Both the position numbers and the translations under genes were made by a program. From a bacterium SCSIO 12643 (lineage in GTDB: Bacteria > Bacteroidota > Bacteroidia > Flavobacteriales_G > Salibacteraceae), in the NCBI GenBank assembly GCA_024398135.1, contig CP073750.1, positions 496,001-560,000 of the forward strand: DNA of 64,000 bases. The letters run 5' to 3'. Below the pieces are notes generated by a model. It was not told where the DNA came from and searched no databases. It was given only the letters and a program-made list of their open reading frames with translations. Shown here in pieces: positions 33,969-44,006 of this stretch (the first letter of the stretch is position 1; each line of letters starts with the position of its first letter).

Positions 33969-36221
33969 CTATTTTTTCTTCTTAAACAAGCCTCTTTTCT
34001 TTTTCTTCTTTTTGGACTTTTTCTTCTCGGGTTTGTTTTTACTTTCTTGTTTTTCAATCGTGGTTTTGTCTTTTTTCAAGAACAATTTCAATTTATCCAA
34101 TGTACTATCTTCTTCAAAATCCGGACAGTTTAATTCTTGCAATAAAGGATCTGATAATTCCTTAAAATCCTGATCGTATAATTTCAAAACTTCCTTTGAT
34201 TTTTGAACCTGTTGCAATGTTAAAGCTACAATTGGCAAAGCCAATCTCCCGCCAGAGCCTTCGCTACCGGAATTAAAATGAATGGAGGAATATGAATTCC
34301 CTACACGACTTACCATCACTACATCCGGATTATAACCTACAAACCACGCATCCCCATAATTTTGAGAAGTTCCTGTTTTCCCGGCCCAGGGAATACGCAC
34401 ACTATATCGAGAGCGTATCGCTGTTCCTGTTCCCTGATTAATTGCTTTCTGCAATATTTCATTCATGAGATGACTTGAACGCGACTCCAAAATGGACTCG
34501 TTCAAGTCCTGTTTTTTCTTTTCATATATAACCTCTCCATCAGCCGTTTTTATGGTCTCAATGGTATAGGTATTGATCTTAAATCCTCCATTGGCAAATG
34601 ATGCATAAGCAATAGCCATTTCCTTCATATTCGCTTCAACCGTCCCTAAAGCCATTGAAGGCGTGTGATGCAATTTACCTGTGCATCCCATTTTACGCCA
34701 CAGATAATCTACCTCATCAAAACCTACTTTAAAAAGCAAATCTACCGATGGGATATTTTTTGAACGAATCAAAGCACCTGTGAGAGAATACTCTCCCCCT
34801 TCCGAATGATCATAATTTGATGGTTTCCATCCGCCCTGATCTTCATATTCTAATGGGGTATTACTCAAGTAATCACATGGGGACATTCCCTTTTCCAATG
34901 CTGCTGCATATAGTACGGGTTTAAACGTAGACGCAACTTGTCTTTTGGCCAATATTTGATCATACGGATTTGTTCTGAAATCAATTCCTCCTACCCACGC
35001 TTTTACCGCACCCGTTTTCGGTGAAATTGCCAAATATCCGGCCTGAATGGTTAACAATGCATTTTTTATACTGTCTTCTACAGTAATGGAGTCATAATAG
35101 ATACTATCCCATGAAAACACTTCTGCGCGAACTATTTCATCTTTTCTATTTTCCCATTTGTTCCGTTGAATAATAGAAGTTACCAACTCGCTCAAATTCT
35201 TTTTAGAAGTACCACTTTGATACTGTTGAATCAACTTTTTTTGTTTGCCCGATAAGTGCTTTTTAAACGAATTCAAAGCAAAACCCTGTACTCGCGAATC
35301 CAGTGTTGTTTCTACAATTAAACCATCGGTTCTATAATTCCAATTCTTCCCCGTTTGATTTAAAACTGTTTCCAGAATTTGCTTCAACTCCTTCTTCACC
35401 TCTACCATAAAATAGTTGGCACGACCCTGGGACTCCAGATTTGCATAATCTAAAATGATCTCTTGTTTTTGAAGTGAATCCAACTCAGTTTGATCCAGAT
35501 ACTCATACTTAAACATTTGTCCCAACACAACATTTTTTCTTTGGAAAGCATGCTCTGGATATAATCGTGGATTGTAATATGTATTGGCCTTCAGCATCCC
35601 TACCAGAACTGCGCTCTCGGTAATATTTAGTTCTGAAACAGGTTTATTAAAAAACAACAATGAAGCCGATTCTATTCCATAGACTGTTTCTCCAAACGGG
35701 ATAGTATTTAAGTAAAGCGTCAGTATTTCTTCTTTGTTATAGATGGATTCTAAACGATAAGCCAATAAAGCTTCTTTTGTCTTATTTACCAGAATGGTAA
35801 ACGGGCCAAACTTCTGACGACCATACATGTTCTTCAACAATTGTTGTGTGATCGTACTACCTCCTCCTGATCGTGCATCGTTCATAAGGATGGTTTTAAA
35901 CAAAACGCGAATCAAACTTCTGGAATCCACACCTTCATGCTCAAAATAGCGTGCATCTTCTGTAGCAACCAACGCATCAATCAAATGTTGTGGCAACTCA
36001 TCGTAAGTAACATTTGTACGGTTTTTAGCAAAGAATTTTCCAATCAAAATTCCATCCTGACTATAAACTTCCGTGGCTAATTGATTTTTAAAATCTTTTA
36101 ACTCTTTTTTACTATACAGATGACCAAAAACCTCATAATTGACCGCAACAACAAACAATACAAATAGAGTTATGCTTATTAGAATAAGCCCGATTGCGTA
36201 GCGAACAATACGTTTTATCAT
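33969..36221 (-). CDS. Class A penicillin-binding protein (PBP1A-like)
   Basis: A 750-residue bifunctional peptidoglycan synthase. A single N-terminal membrane anchor (7-28) is followed by the GT51 glycosyltransferase domain, with the catalytic Glu88 in TEDARYFEHEGVD and GGGSTITQQLLKN. The transpeptidase domain has SxxK at S431-K434 (ASTFKP), SxN at S487-N489 (RSKNIPS) and KTGTSQNYGDAW near residue 620. The last 45 residues are a Lys-rich tail (KPEKKKSKKKKKKRG) that is cationic and probably disordered. It stands alone on the minus strand. The length is usual. Confidence 0.95.
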   Translation of the reverse strand: MIKRIVRYAIGLILISITLFVLFVVAVNYEVFGHLYSKKELKDFKNQLATEVYSQDGILIGKFFAKNRTNVTYDELPQHLIDALVATEDARYFEHEGVDSRSLIRVLFKTILMNDARSGGGSTITQQLLKNMYGRQKFGPFTILVNKTKEALLAYRLESIYNKEEILTLYLNTIPFGETVYGIESASLLFFNKPVSELNITESAVLVGMLKANTYYNPRLYPEHAFQRKNVVLGQMFKYEYLDQTELDSLQKQEIILDYANLESQGRANYFMVEVKKELKQILETVLNQTGKNWNYRTDGLIVETTLDSRVQGFALNSFKKHLSGKQKKLIQQYQSGTSKKNLSELVTSIIQRNKWENRKDEIVRAEVFSWDSIYYDSITVEDSIKNALLTIQAGYLAISPKTGAVKAWVGGIDFRTNPYDQILAKRQVASTFKPVLYAAALEKGMSPCDYLSNTPLEYEDQGGWKPSNYDHSEGGEYSLTGALIRSKNIPSVDLLFKVGFDEVDYLWRKMGCTGKLHHTPSMALGTVEANMKEMAIAYASFANGGFKINTYTIETIKTADGEVIYEKKKQDLNESILESRSSHLMNEILQKAINQGTGTAIRSRYSVRIPWAGKTGTSQNYGDAWFVGYNPDVVMVSRVGNSYSSIHFNSGSEGSGGRLALPIVALTLQQVQKSKEVLKLYDQDFKELSDPLLQELNCPDFEEDSTLDKLKLFLKKDKTTIEKQESKNKPEKKKSKKKKKKRGLFKKKK

Positions 36222-36283
36222 AAGTTTCTGTGGTTTCTTGCTGGATAACGATCCGAAAATAAAGATATTTTAATGGACAAAAA

Positions 36284-36313
36284 AAATCCCGAATGCAGAT
36301 ACATTCGGGATTT
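36284..36313 (-). terminator. Terminator of the heme-binding protein gene
   Basis: AAATCCCGAATG (36284-36295) and CATTCGGGATTT (36302-36313) form a perfect stem with a six-base loop. On the minus strand it continues into a T run. Confidence 0.85.
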
Positions 36314-36331
36314 GTATTCATTTTTAAAGAA

Positions 36332-36769
36332 CTATCTTACTGAATTGAACCACTCTTCCAGTAATTCTTTTTGTTCATCCGTTAACTTGGCATCACCATG
36401 TGTAATGGTATATGGCTGCAATGGCATTTCGCCTTCTTCTACCTCCTCAGCACACTCTTCCAATTTGTGATCTTTACGCTCTGCATCGTAAGTACCCCAC
36501 TCTGAAAAATTCAATTCTTCTCTCCCTTCTTCAATATGATGTTCTACCCACCAGGAAACTGGCGCAACATTACTATACCATGGATAATTGGTTTCATTCG
36601 AATGACAATCATAACATGACGTTCTCAAAATTGCCTCCACCTCAGCGGGAGGATTCATCATTGAAATAAAATCATGTTCATAATTTACAGTAGGATTCTC
36701 CATATCAATTCTAAACAACTGCATGCCTAAAAACAATATAACCAGCCCCAATAAGATTCGCTTTTTCAT
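36332..36769 (-). CDS. Heme-binding domain protein (Haem_bd)
   Basis: A 145-residue protein with one N-terminal hydrophobic segment (MKKRILLGLVILFLGMQLF) and a c-type heme motif CYDCHSNETNYPWYSNVAPVSWW. This stretch is the signature of the Haem_bd family found in Bacteroidota. The conserved downstream EGREELNFSEW is present. It probably acts as a small periplasmic monoheme cytochrome. Partner and electron route are unknown; the nearest other cytochrome gene is the DHOR at 30 kb. Confidence 0.85.
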   Translation of the reverse strand: MKKRILLGLVILFLGMQLFRIDMENPTVNYEHDFISMMNPPAEVEAILRTSCYDCHSNETNYPWYSNVAPVSWWVEHHIEEGREELNFSEWGTYDAERKDHKLEECAEEVEEGEMPLQPYTITHGDAKLTDEQKELLEEWFNSVR

Positions 36770-36863
36770 ACTTCTTTTCTATTTGGTGCAATTTTACTAT
36801 TAAAATCTGGCTATATCGATACCTACAATTCGTTATTTTTTGATCTCCCAAAATCAGTAAATT

Positions 36864-37784
36864 TTAAGCATCATTCAATACTAACTTATAGCCAATCCCT
36901 CTGATATTTATGATTTTGATATTCGGATCCCGATCTAATTTCTTTCTCAGCTTGGAGATAAATACATCCAGAGTTCTTCCTACGTAATCTCCCTCATCCC
37001 CCCACACATTCTTTAATATTTTTTCGCGTTCCAAAGTTTCATTTACAGAATGATACAGAAGTGTAAGTAAATCTGTTTCCTTCCCCGTTAACTCTTCATT
37101 TTCACCTTCGAATTGTAATACCATGTTTTTTGTGTCAAACTGATATTTTCCAAGTACCAACATATTGGATGGTAGCACGTCCTCTTCCTTTCTCCTTTTA
37201 TACATGACCCAACCGAGACCAATAATGATCGGTAAAATCCATAACATCAGTTTTGATTTATGCTCTCCTTTTTCTTCAGGATCTGATGACACGTTGCTGC
37301 TAAATAATACAGGGGAAAATACAGAGTCAACTTTTGGGTTCTCTGGGGAAGGTCCTAAAATCGTTACAAATACTTCATAACATGCTTCTGGATATTCTCT
37401 CCCTCGGCATGGAATCACATAAGAATCCTTCCTGGTCCCATATTCATATGCATACACCACTTGATGGTCAGTACAATCTTCCACTTCCACAATGTAATGC
37501 TCAGCTATTTTATATTCAGCGATTACACTATCCATATGTAGTGTCAAATCATCAGGGTTAAAATCAAACGAAGACTCAAATTGAATCTGAAATCGTCCCT
37601 CTTTTAATTCAACCGGTAATACTCTTGAAGTAGAATCCCCTACACTTTTTAGTATTTCATGACCAATCATTCTCATGGCCACTTTGTAGTGTTTTAATTC
37701 ATTCGATTCTCTGGCAGTGATTTGCCCCAGACTAAAAAACCAAATGAAAATAAGAAGTAAATATCTTAAGTGCTCTCTTCGCAT
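36864..37784 (-). CDS. Membrane-spanning winged-helix regulator (C-terminal DNA-binding domain)
   Basis: A 306-residue protein with an unusual order. A signal peptide or anchor (7-24) is followed by a periplasmic region (25-178) with four cysteines (103, 126, 135 and others nearby). One membrane helix (179-196, LMLWILPIIIGLGWVMY) follows, then a cytoplasmic OmpR-type winged helix (about 207-303). The winged helix contains LTGKETDLLTLLYHSVNETLERE, YVGRTLDVFISKLRKKL and IINIRGIGYKL. No receiver domain is present. It would couple an extracytoplasmic signal directly to DNA binding, as ToxR/CadC do, but with the DNA-binding domain at the other end. Confidence 0.82.
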   Translation of the reverse strand: MRREHLRYLLLIFIWFFSLGQITARESNELKHYKVAMRMIGHEILKSVGDSTSRVLPVELKEGRFQIQFESSFDFNPDDLTLHMDSVIAEYKIAEHYIVEVEDCTDHQVVYAYEYGTRKDSYVIPCRGREYPEACYEVFVTILGPSPENPKVDSVFSPVLFSSNVSSDPEEKGEHKSKLMLWILPIIIGLGWVMYKRRKEEDVLPSNMLVLGKYQFDTKNMVLQFEGENEELTGKETDLLTLLYHSVNETLEREKILKNVWGDEGDYVGRTLDVFISKLRKKLDRDPNIKIINIRGIGYKLVLNDA

Positions 37785-37956
37785 ATTACAAAACTACTGG
37801 ATTAATATTTTCTCAAATGGCTTTCAAATCAAATTACCATAGATTTACATTAATTTACATTTGAAATATCGAAAAAATGCAACTCCGATCAAATTGATTT
37901 ATGAAATGGCAACTGAATCTGGAGCAATTCGTTCTAGAGGATGTTTTTAAACTCAT

Positions 37957-39177
37957 ATGAAAAAGGTTCTACTTATTTTGATGCTGATCGTAGCCATCAA
38001 ATCTCACGCGCAAAATACCACTCAAATTCTATTTATAGGAAACAGTATTACTTATTATAATAATATGCCTCAAACATTTGAGTCCATTGCAAACTCCCTC
38101 GGAGATACTACGGAAGTTACTGTTTATGCCCCTGGAGGAACCGGTTTTGTCAATCATGTGAATGATCCAAATGTTTATAACCATTTTATGCAAAAACAAT
38201 GGGACTATATTGTCTTACAACCTGGTTCTAACGAATCTCCTGGATACTCTTTTCCAATTGAGATAACCTATTCAAGAGCGCAGATTTTACTAGATTCTAT
38301 TTATAAATACAATCCATGTACTCAAGTATTATTTTACGAAATTTCATATGGAGTATGGGGAAATAGCACAGCTGATTTGGTGACCTATAACAATACGATG
38401 TCCGCTATCAAAACCAATTTAGAATATCTTGTCGATTCTACAAATACCTTTTTTGCCCCAGTTGGGGAAGTCTTTAGACATAAATGGAATACCGATCAAA
38501 ATGATATTTTATGGGGAGGTTTCGGAGATATTCATCCTAATGACAAAGGTTCATATGTTGCAGCCTGTACCTTCTATTCCTCAATTTTTCAAAAGCCATC
38601 TTTAGGCACTTCCGAAATTTCTTCTTTAACATTATCTGATGCCAATCAAATTCAAAAATTAAGTGATAGTGTCGTGTTAAATCATTTCTCAAATTGGAGA
38701 ATTAATACCTATAACCAAGTCACAGACTTTAGCTATACCATTCAATCCGATACGGTATTATTCACCAATACATCTCAAAATATAGATAGTTTGACATGGG
38801 ACTTTGGGGATGGGACATATTCTAATCTTTCAAACCCATCTCATGTATTCCATTCAACCGGATCATTCGAGATTTCTTTGACCACATACCAAAATGGTTG
38901 TGAACAAGTGAAAAAAGATACCATTCACATTCTTTCAATTGATCATTTTTCAAATACGTTTCAATGGCAGATTTACCCCAACCCTGTTTCTGATGTATTG
39001 TATATTGAGAACAACAAAAAAGGCCTGTATTTATACAAAATATACAATGCAAATGGTCAATTAATTTACTCCGGTCAAAACCATATAATTCCAGTATCCA
39101 CATTCGAATCTGGACACTATTTCATTCAAAGAATTGGTAAAACGGATTCACAAGTAAAAAGGTTTATAGTATGGTAA
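37957..39177 (+). CDS. T9SS-exported SGNH-hydrolase-like (DUF4886) protein with PKD domain
   Basis: A 406-residue secreted protein. A signal peptide (MKKVLLILMLIVAIKSHAQ) is followed by an SGNH-type esterase-like domain (about 22-240) with the nucleophile motif ILFIGNSITYYNNMP, GGTGFVNH and the block-V IHPNDKGSYV. Next comes a PKD domain (about 255-325, LTWDFGDGTYSNLSNPSHVF) and a C-terminal T9SS type A sorting domain (about 333-406, WQIYPNPVSDVLYI). The protein would be released or surface-anchored and act on acylated glycans or similar substrates. A -7 match (TACATTTG, 37856-37863) lies upstream. Confidence 0.82.
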   Translation: MKKVLLILMLIVAIKSHAQNTTQILFIGNSITYYNNMPQTFESIANSLGDTTEVTVYAPGGTGFVNHVNDPNVYNHFMQKQWDYIVLQPGSNESPGYSFPIEITYSRAQILLDSIYKYNPCTQVLFYEISYGVWGNSTADLVTYNNTMSAIKTNLEYLVDSTNTFFAPVGEVFRHKWNTDQNDILWGGFGDIHPNDKGSYVAACTFYSSIFQKPSLGTSEISSLTLSDANQIQKLSDSVVLNHFSNWRINTYNQVTDFSYTIQSDTVLFTNTSQNIDSLTWDFGDGTYSNLSNPSHVFHSTGSFEISLTTYQNGCEQVKKDTIHILSIDHFSNTFQWQIYPNPVSDVLYIENNKKGLYLYKIYNANGQLIYSGQNHIIPVSTFESGHYFIQRIGKTDSQVKRFIVW

Positions 39178-39270
39178 TGATTTTCTTTTATGAAAATGAT
39201 AAATCTAGATTTTATTTGATTTTTTAAAAGTGAATTATTCTTTCGCAGTTTAGTACATACAATTTCAAAT

Positions 39271-39774
39271 ATGACCGAACTTTTCCATACTGAACTTAAG
39301 AATGATCGTATATCAGTTAACCCTAAATTAAAGCTACTTTTAGCTATAGCAGGTATTATTGTTCTTATTAACCTAAACGACCTATTAATAAGCTTGGTGG
39401 GCTCTAGTATTTGTGTTGTCCTTATCATTATCTCCATTTTTCAACTAGGAAAAAGGCATGTAATTATTCTTACAGCTGAATCGCTTTATTATGAAACTTG
39501 GATATTCGGTCAACGATTCATTGATACCTATCATATTTCTGAGATTAAAGATTTAATGTACAGAAAATTTGTGAAATCTGATTTAGAAACTACAGCAGCC
39601 CGACAAAAAGTCTTTGGGGTTGATGTCACACCTGATTCAAGCCGAACATTCTATATACATCCTGAAATCGTCCAATTTTCCTATCAAGGTAAAACAATCT
39701 CAATTGGGAAGTACAAAGAAGAATTCGGTGGTCAAAAACTATTTGATTTGATCACAGAACTTCAGAACGAATAA
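39271..39774 (+). CDS. Membrane protein of unknown function
   Basis: A 167-residue protein that I do not recognise. A polar N-terminus (1-24) is followed by two adjacent membrane helices (about 25-43 and 44-62). The remaining 105 residues are soluble beta-strand-rich text (HVIILTAESLYYETWIFGQ, FYIHPEIVQFSYQGKTIS) with a PH-like look. It is a plausible cytoplasmic PH-type domain anchored by a hairpin, but this is an inference from pattern only. The neighbourhood holds decayed and orphan genes. Confidence 0.6.
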   Translation: MTELFHTELKNDRISVNPKLKLLLAIAGIIVLINLNDLLISLVGSSICVVLIIISIFQLGKRHVIILTAESLYYETWIFGQRFIDTYHISEIKDLMYRKFVKSDLETTAARQKVFGVDVTPDSSRTFYIHPEIVQFSYQGKTISIGKYKEEFGGQKLFDLITELQNE

Positions 39775-39947
39775 AAAGTAATACCCTACCGTATAATGTT
39801 TATAGTCGTTTATTCTAACAAGGTTAAGAATGAAACAATATATGCTGTACCTTAGGTCATCAATTTTAAACAATAAAAAATAGCCGTTATACAGAAGGTA
39901 ATATTATCCAAATCCTTATATCAAACCTTAGAACGTTGACAGTAATT

Positions 39948-40386
39948 ATGAGAAAATCTATTCTAATAATCCTTATTTATTCTCAAATAATTGCCTGTTC
40001 TATTGTGAAAAATAATACCAAATATGATCCTTCTTGCAGGGGTGTTTTTTTGACAAAAGTGGATTGTAAAACAATTATTAAAACCGAATCAGATAGTGAT
40101 AACATTGAATATACTATTGTTAGTTACCGAGAATCAACAATAATCCCAGATCCATTTATCGGTATAATATAAGACCGATTCAAAAGACACTACCCAAACT
40201 ATAAATGAGGGATATTCTAAACTTTATTTAGAAAAGGGGGAATAGGATCTATTTTTAACGAAGAAGGGCTTCGCAAGTTTAGTGATTTCTAAAATTCCGA
40301 TATCCAGAGATAGCGTTGTTCTTATAAATGTTCTGTTGGGTCCCAATTGTAATCACATTATTGATAAATTAGATTTAAGAACTTGA
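39948..40386 (+). pseudogene. Decayed lipoprotein gene (frameshift plus nonsense codon)
   Basis: An ATG at 39948 starts a lipoprotein-like protein (MRKSILIILIYSQIIACSIV, lipobox IIAC) whose frame closes at 40170-40172. The downstream frame continues the coding pattern after about 40168: YKTDSKDTTQTINEGYSKLY, then LEKGE and an in-frame TAG at 40243. It goes on with DLFLTKKGFASLVISKIPIS, then RDSVVLINVLLGPNCNHI, ending at a TGA at 40384. One frameshift and one stop would together restore about 145 codons. I do not recognise the family. Confidence 0.5.
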
Positions 40387-40449
40387 TAAATATAAAACTA
40401 CAATTAACGCGTAATATATAATTTAGTTTTTTAAAAGAATCTAATATAA

Positions 40450-41070
40450 ATGCAAATCATACTGTACATAATTGGAGGATTAATAGGGTTAATTGTAATT
40501 TTCTTGATTTATAGATATTGGGCGACAATAAAAGCCTCACAAAAAAGAGATAAAGATATATTTGAAAAAGTCAAACCGCTTATTAATTCATTGGATAAAA
40601 AAACAACTATTGACCATGAACTAATCAATAAATTAGCCAATGATCCCGGAACAAGAGGAATACTTTATTCAATATTAGAAGAACACAATAAGACCAACTT
40701 GTTTCCTGATAAATACAATAACTTCAAATCAAGTGCTGAGTCCTCATTGGTTTATTGGCTTCTACATCCAAATGAATTAGGAGACCGACCAGACCAAATT
40801 GAATACGTTCAAAAAGTAACAAGGGAACAGGAAGTTAATAACAAAAACCAAAAGCTTGATTACTATGTATTCAAATTCAAGATGAATCCTCCACATTGGG
40901 CCGCTGATGACGGCTGGACCATTGGGATTGCAGGCCCTTATGATAATGATAATGTGCCCTATGATTTTGCTCCAGGAACATTTAGTTCTTTTGAAAAATT
41001 TGACTCAAAATCTCCTGATGAACATGTGGATTGGCTACATGGAACTCTGAACAAAAAAGGTTTATATTAA
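40450..41070 (+). CDS. Membrane-anchored protein of unknown function
   Basis: A 206-residue protein with one N-terminal helix (residues 2-22, ILYIIGGLIGLIVIFLIYRYW) and a cytoplasmic or periplasmic soluble domain. The body includes LANDPGTRGILYSILEEHNKT, which looks like a small helical repeat, followed by the Trp/Pro-rich segment HWAADDGWTIGIAGPYDND and a C-terminal DEHVDWLHGTL. I recognise no family. Codon and base use are AT-rich like its neighbours. It converges with the T9SS surface protein and is bounded by a shared terminator hairpin. Confidence 0.65.
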   Translation: MQIILYIIGGLIGLIVIFLIYRYWATIKASQKRDKDIFEKVKPLINSLDKKTTIDHELINKLANDPGTRGILYSILEEHNKTNLFPDKYNNFKSSAESSLVYWLLHPNELGDRPDQIEYVQKVTREQEVNNKNQKLDYYVFKFKMNPPHWAADDGWTIGIAGPYDNDNVPYDFAPGTFSSFEKFDSKSPDEHVDWLHGTLNKKGLY

Positions 41071-41130
41071 AATATTCATAAACAAATGAAAGTAAACTTA
41101 TTAATCCATAAAGAAATCGAATCAAATAAA

Positions 41131-41154
41131 AAAGGCCACATAAATGTGGCCTTT
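41131..41154 (-). terminator. Terminator of the T9SS surface-protein gene
   Basis: AAAGGCCACAT (41131-41141) and ATGTGGCCTTT (41144-41154) form a perfect stem with a two-base gap. On the minus strand it ends in a T-rich run, and on the plus strand in TTTCATTTT, so it can serve both convergent genes. Confidence 0.8.
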
Positions 41155-41175
41155 CATTTTAGATTCTTATTCGTG

Positions 41176-43887
41176 TTACTTCACAATAAAATTGGAAGTA
41201 TACACCTCTTCTCCAACGAAAATCTGAACATAGTATACTCCAGCTCTCCAAGTTCGAACATCAATCTCTTCAAGTTCATTTTGAATTATTTTTTGATAGC
41301 TCAAAGCTCCTTTGGCATCTACTATTCTAAGTTCCGAATCTACCCATTCAGGTCTTAAGTCTAAATATACTTTATCCGAAGTGGGATTTGGGTATAGTGA
41401 TATTTCATGACCTTTTCGAACTAAATCCTCAATACCAACACAGATTTCTGTTGTGACCACGATGGTATCTGATCCACTACACCCATTATTATTGGTAGTC
41501 GTTACAGAATAACTTCCTGCTGTATTTACTGAAATCATTTGAGTGGTTTCTCCTGTAGACCAAATCCAACTTATTCCTACCCCACCATCTAATGTGATTA
41601 TAGCTGTATCACAAATCAATGTATCGGGTCCAAAATTCACAATTGGTTTTGGGTGGATTGTTGCAAAACCCGAATCTGCATTTGAACATCCATTAACCGC
41701 TATTTGTACCCAATAGATACCCGCTTGATTCGTTGAAATACTGGAAGTTGTATCTCCTGTTGACCATAAATAGGATGCCCCATTTATGGTGTTGGCATGA
41801 ACTGAACCATAATCACCATCACAAAATGTCAGGGCCGTATCTGATAAAAATACCGGAGGAGCCGGATTTTCTACTGCAAATGCCGAATCTATATCCGAAC
41901 ACCCCTGAGGAGATGTTACAGTTACAACAAAAATTCCCGGTTGGCTAATCGAGGTTGGATTGCCTGTAGTTCCATTACTCCAGGTATAAAGATTTCCGGT
42001 TCCCTGAGCAGAAACCTGAACGGAACTTCCCTGACAATAATGCACCGTATCTCCATTGATCTGTGCTACCGGAGTAATTCCTTGTTGTACAAAAGAGAAT
42101 CCTGTTTCGGAGCATCCATCAGAACTCGTTACGGTCACATGATAGGTTCCCGGAGTGTTTACTACAATTGAAGAATCTGTTGACCCGGTTGACCATAAAT
42201 AAGTATAAGTCGGATCATTATTTGCTACCAAAGTTGCTGATGTATTATCACAGATTCCAACCACTGCCGGAAGTACAACAATTGGTAATGGTAATTCACT
42301 AACCACAATCGTATCTCTTACTGCACAACCTCTGGCATTGGTTACCTCTACCCAAAAATTAGTATCAGCCATTGAAACAGTAGACACTTGTGTTGTTGAT
42401 CCATTGCTCCATAAGTAAGAAGAAAATCCGGAAGGAGCGGTTAAATTAATAGAAGAACCCGCACAATATCCAGTATCATTACCTAAAGAAACCGTAGGCC
42501 AGGAAGCTACGCCAAAGTTTGGTCGAATTGCTAACGAAACATTGAATCCGGAAGACTCAAATGAAGTCCACCCAGTACCTCCATTAAACCAGGTTACACC
42601 CGGTTCATAAAACTCAGAAGTATATCCCATCGATAAATTGTTGGTCGCCAACTGCTCTATCGCAAAAAAGTATTTACCTGGTGTTAATATGCGGTCACAT
42701 GGAAACTGCAATGTGTACCATTGTGCCGTATCGGCAGGAATATTAAAACTGGCCGTAGAATCCATAATAGTTCCAGGTTGTCCGGTTGTACTATTCCATT
42801 GATAGATTTTTACTTTGATATCATCATTAATGGTCGGTCCTACTAATTTGAAAGAAACAGACGTTAATGAATCCGTATTAAATATTTCAAACATTTGTCC
42901 AAATACACCCGTGGCACCTGTAAAACCAATTCCTTGCGTAACATTATCATTTTCACGTGCATAAATCGTATCTGAAATTTCAAACATATATTGCGCAGAA
43001 TCATTGAATAAGGTGGTATCCGTCTCTGAGATGGCAACCGTAAAATCAGCAATATATAGACCTATTGTAGAAGGGGTATATGTTGAACTTAAAGCAATGG
43101 TATCTTCAGTTGAAGGAAGAATCTGCGTCACAGAACCAGACATAGGAGTTGTATTCACAGAAGCATTTAGAGTCACATTGGTAATTGTATCTGCTCCTTC
43201 ATTACTCACCACCCCGGAAAAAGTTACAGTTTGCAATTGAGAATGTGGCGTCATGTAATACGGATGTGAAGGCAAAATTTTGTTCAAACTCGCATCGTAT
43301 GGCGTCATCTGAATCAGACTTACATCATCAATAGCCATATCTCCTGACCATGCAGTACCAAATTCTGCTCTAAACTTCACTTTAATCACTCCGGAAAAAG
43401 CGCCCAAATTCACCACTTTATTTAACCATGGGTCGGCCGGATCAGCTTGCGTAGCTCCAATTAAAGAATCTACGCCCAATTGCCAGGTTCCCCCACTCAA
43501 TACATCGATATACATATTTCCCATTGCAGTTCCTGCCATATGGTACCAAAAACTCAATCCCGGATTTGGCACTCCTGTCAGGGTAATGTTCGGACTTATT
43601 AATGATGCCGTATCTCCAACCGCAGCAGGCAATGAAGCTTCTACATACATATAGATTCCGGCTGCTGTTCCCAGTGTGTGATCCACATTTGGTCCGGTTC
43701 CCGGAGAGATTGTGGGTCCTGCATTTGCACGCCAACTATAATTGGTTGTAGGAGACCCTAACCAACCATTTGAAAAACTTCCAACATCACCGGAAGTTAA
43801 TCCATCAAAATTGTAAGATTGGGCTGTCGCATCTGAAACAAAAAATGCGCTTAATAATGCGATCATGAGAGTGTAAATATTTTTCAT
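41176..43887 (-). CDS. Large T9SS-exported surface protein with MAM-like and repeated Ig/PKD-like domains
   Basis: A 903-residue secreted protein. A signal peptide (MKNIYTLMIALLSAFFVSDATAQ) is followed by a MAM-like domain (about 25-195, ending SGDMAIDDVSLIQ). A second region (about 200-460) has ordinary beta-sandwich strands. Five short repeats follow (about 465-830), each with a Cys pair and a YLWSTG..T..I.V...G.Y.V.V....GC core, resembling gliding-motility or PKD-type repeats. The C-terminus is a T9SS type A sorting domain (SLYPNPTSDKVYLDLR to VYTSNFIVK). Likely a surface adhesin or glycan-binding protein. Confidence 0.8.
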   Translation of the reverse strand: MKNIYTLMIALLSAFFVSDATAQSYNFDGLTSGDVGSFSNGWLGSPTTNYSWRANAGPTISPGTGPNVDHTLGTAAGIYMYVEASLPAAVGDTASLISPNITLTGVPNPGLSFWYHMAGTAMGNMYIDVLSGGTWQLGVDSLIGATQADPADPWLNKVVNLGAFSGVIKVKFRAEFGTAWSGDMAIDDVSLIQMTPYDASLNKILPSHPYYMTPHSQLQTVTFSGVVSNEGADTITNVTLNASVNTTPMSGSVTQILPSTEDTIALSSTYTPSTIGLYIADFTVAISETDTTLFNDSAQYMFEISDTIYARENDNVTQGIGFTGATGVFGQMFEIFNTDSLTSVSFKLVGPTINDDIKVKIYQWNSTTGQPGTIMDSTASFNIPADTAQWYTLQFPCDRILTPGKYFFAIEQLATNNLSMGYTSEFYEPGVTWFNGGTGWTSFESSGFNVSLAIRPNFGVASWPTVSLGNDTGYCAGSSINLTAPSGFSSYLWSNGSTTQVSTVSMADTNFWVEVTNARGCAVRDTIVVSELPLPIVVLPAVVGICDNTSATLVANNDPTYTYLWSTGSTDSSIVVNTPGTYHVTVTSSDGCSETGFSFVQQGITPVAQINGDTVHYCQGSSVQVSAQGTGNLYTWSNGTTGNPTSISQPGIFVVTVTSPQGCSDIDSAFAVENPAPPVFLSDTALTFCDGDYGSVHANTINGASYLWSTGDTTSSISTNQAGIYWVQIAVNGCSNADSGFATIHPKPIVNFGPDTLICDTAIITLDGGVGISWIWSTGETTQMISVNTAGSYSVTTTNNNGCSGSDTIVVTTEICVGIEDLVRKGHEISLYPNPTSDKVYLDLRPEWVDSELRIVDAKGALSYQKIIQNELEEIDVRTWRAGVYYVQIFVGEEVYTSNFIVK

Positions 43888-44006
43888 AGCATTTCAGGTT
43901 TGTTTGCTCATAAAATTAATAAAATTTTAACAATCAAGGGGTTCCGTTAAAAACTTCCATTATTGATCTAATAAATTAATTTCGTCCACGATTAAATCAT
44001 TCGAAT

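Noticed and set aside
39936-40172. Intact 78-residue lipoprotein
   Set aside because: Coding-like sequence continues in another frame past its stop, so it reads better as the front of a decayed gene.
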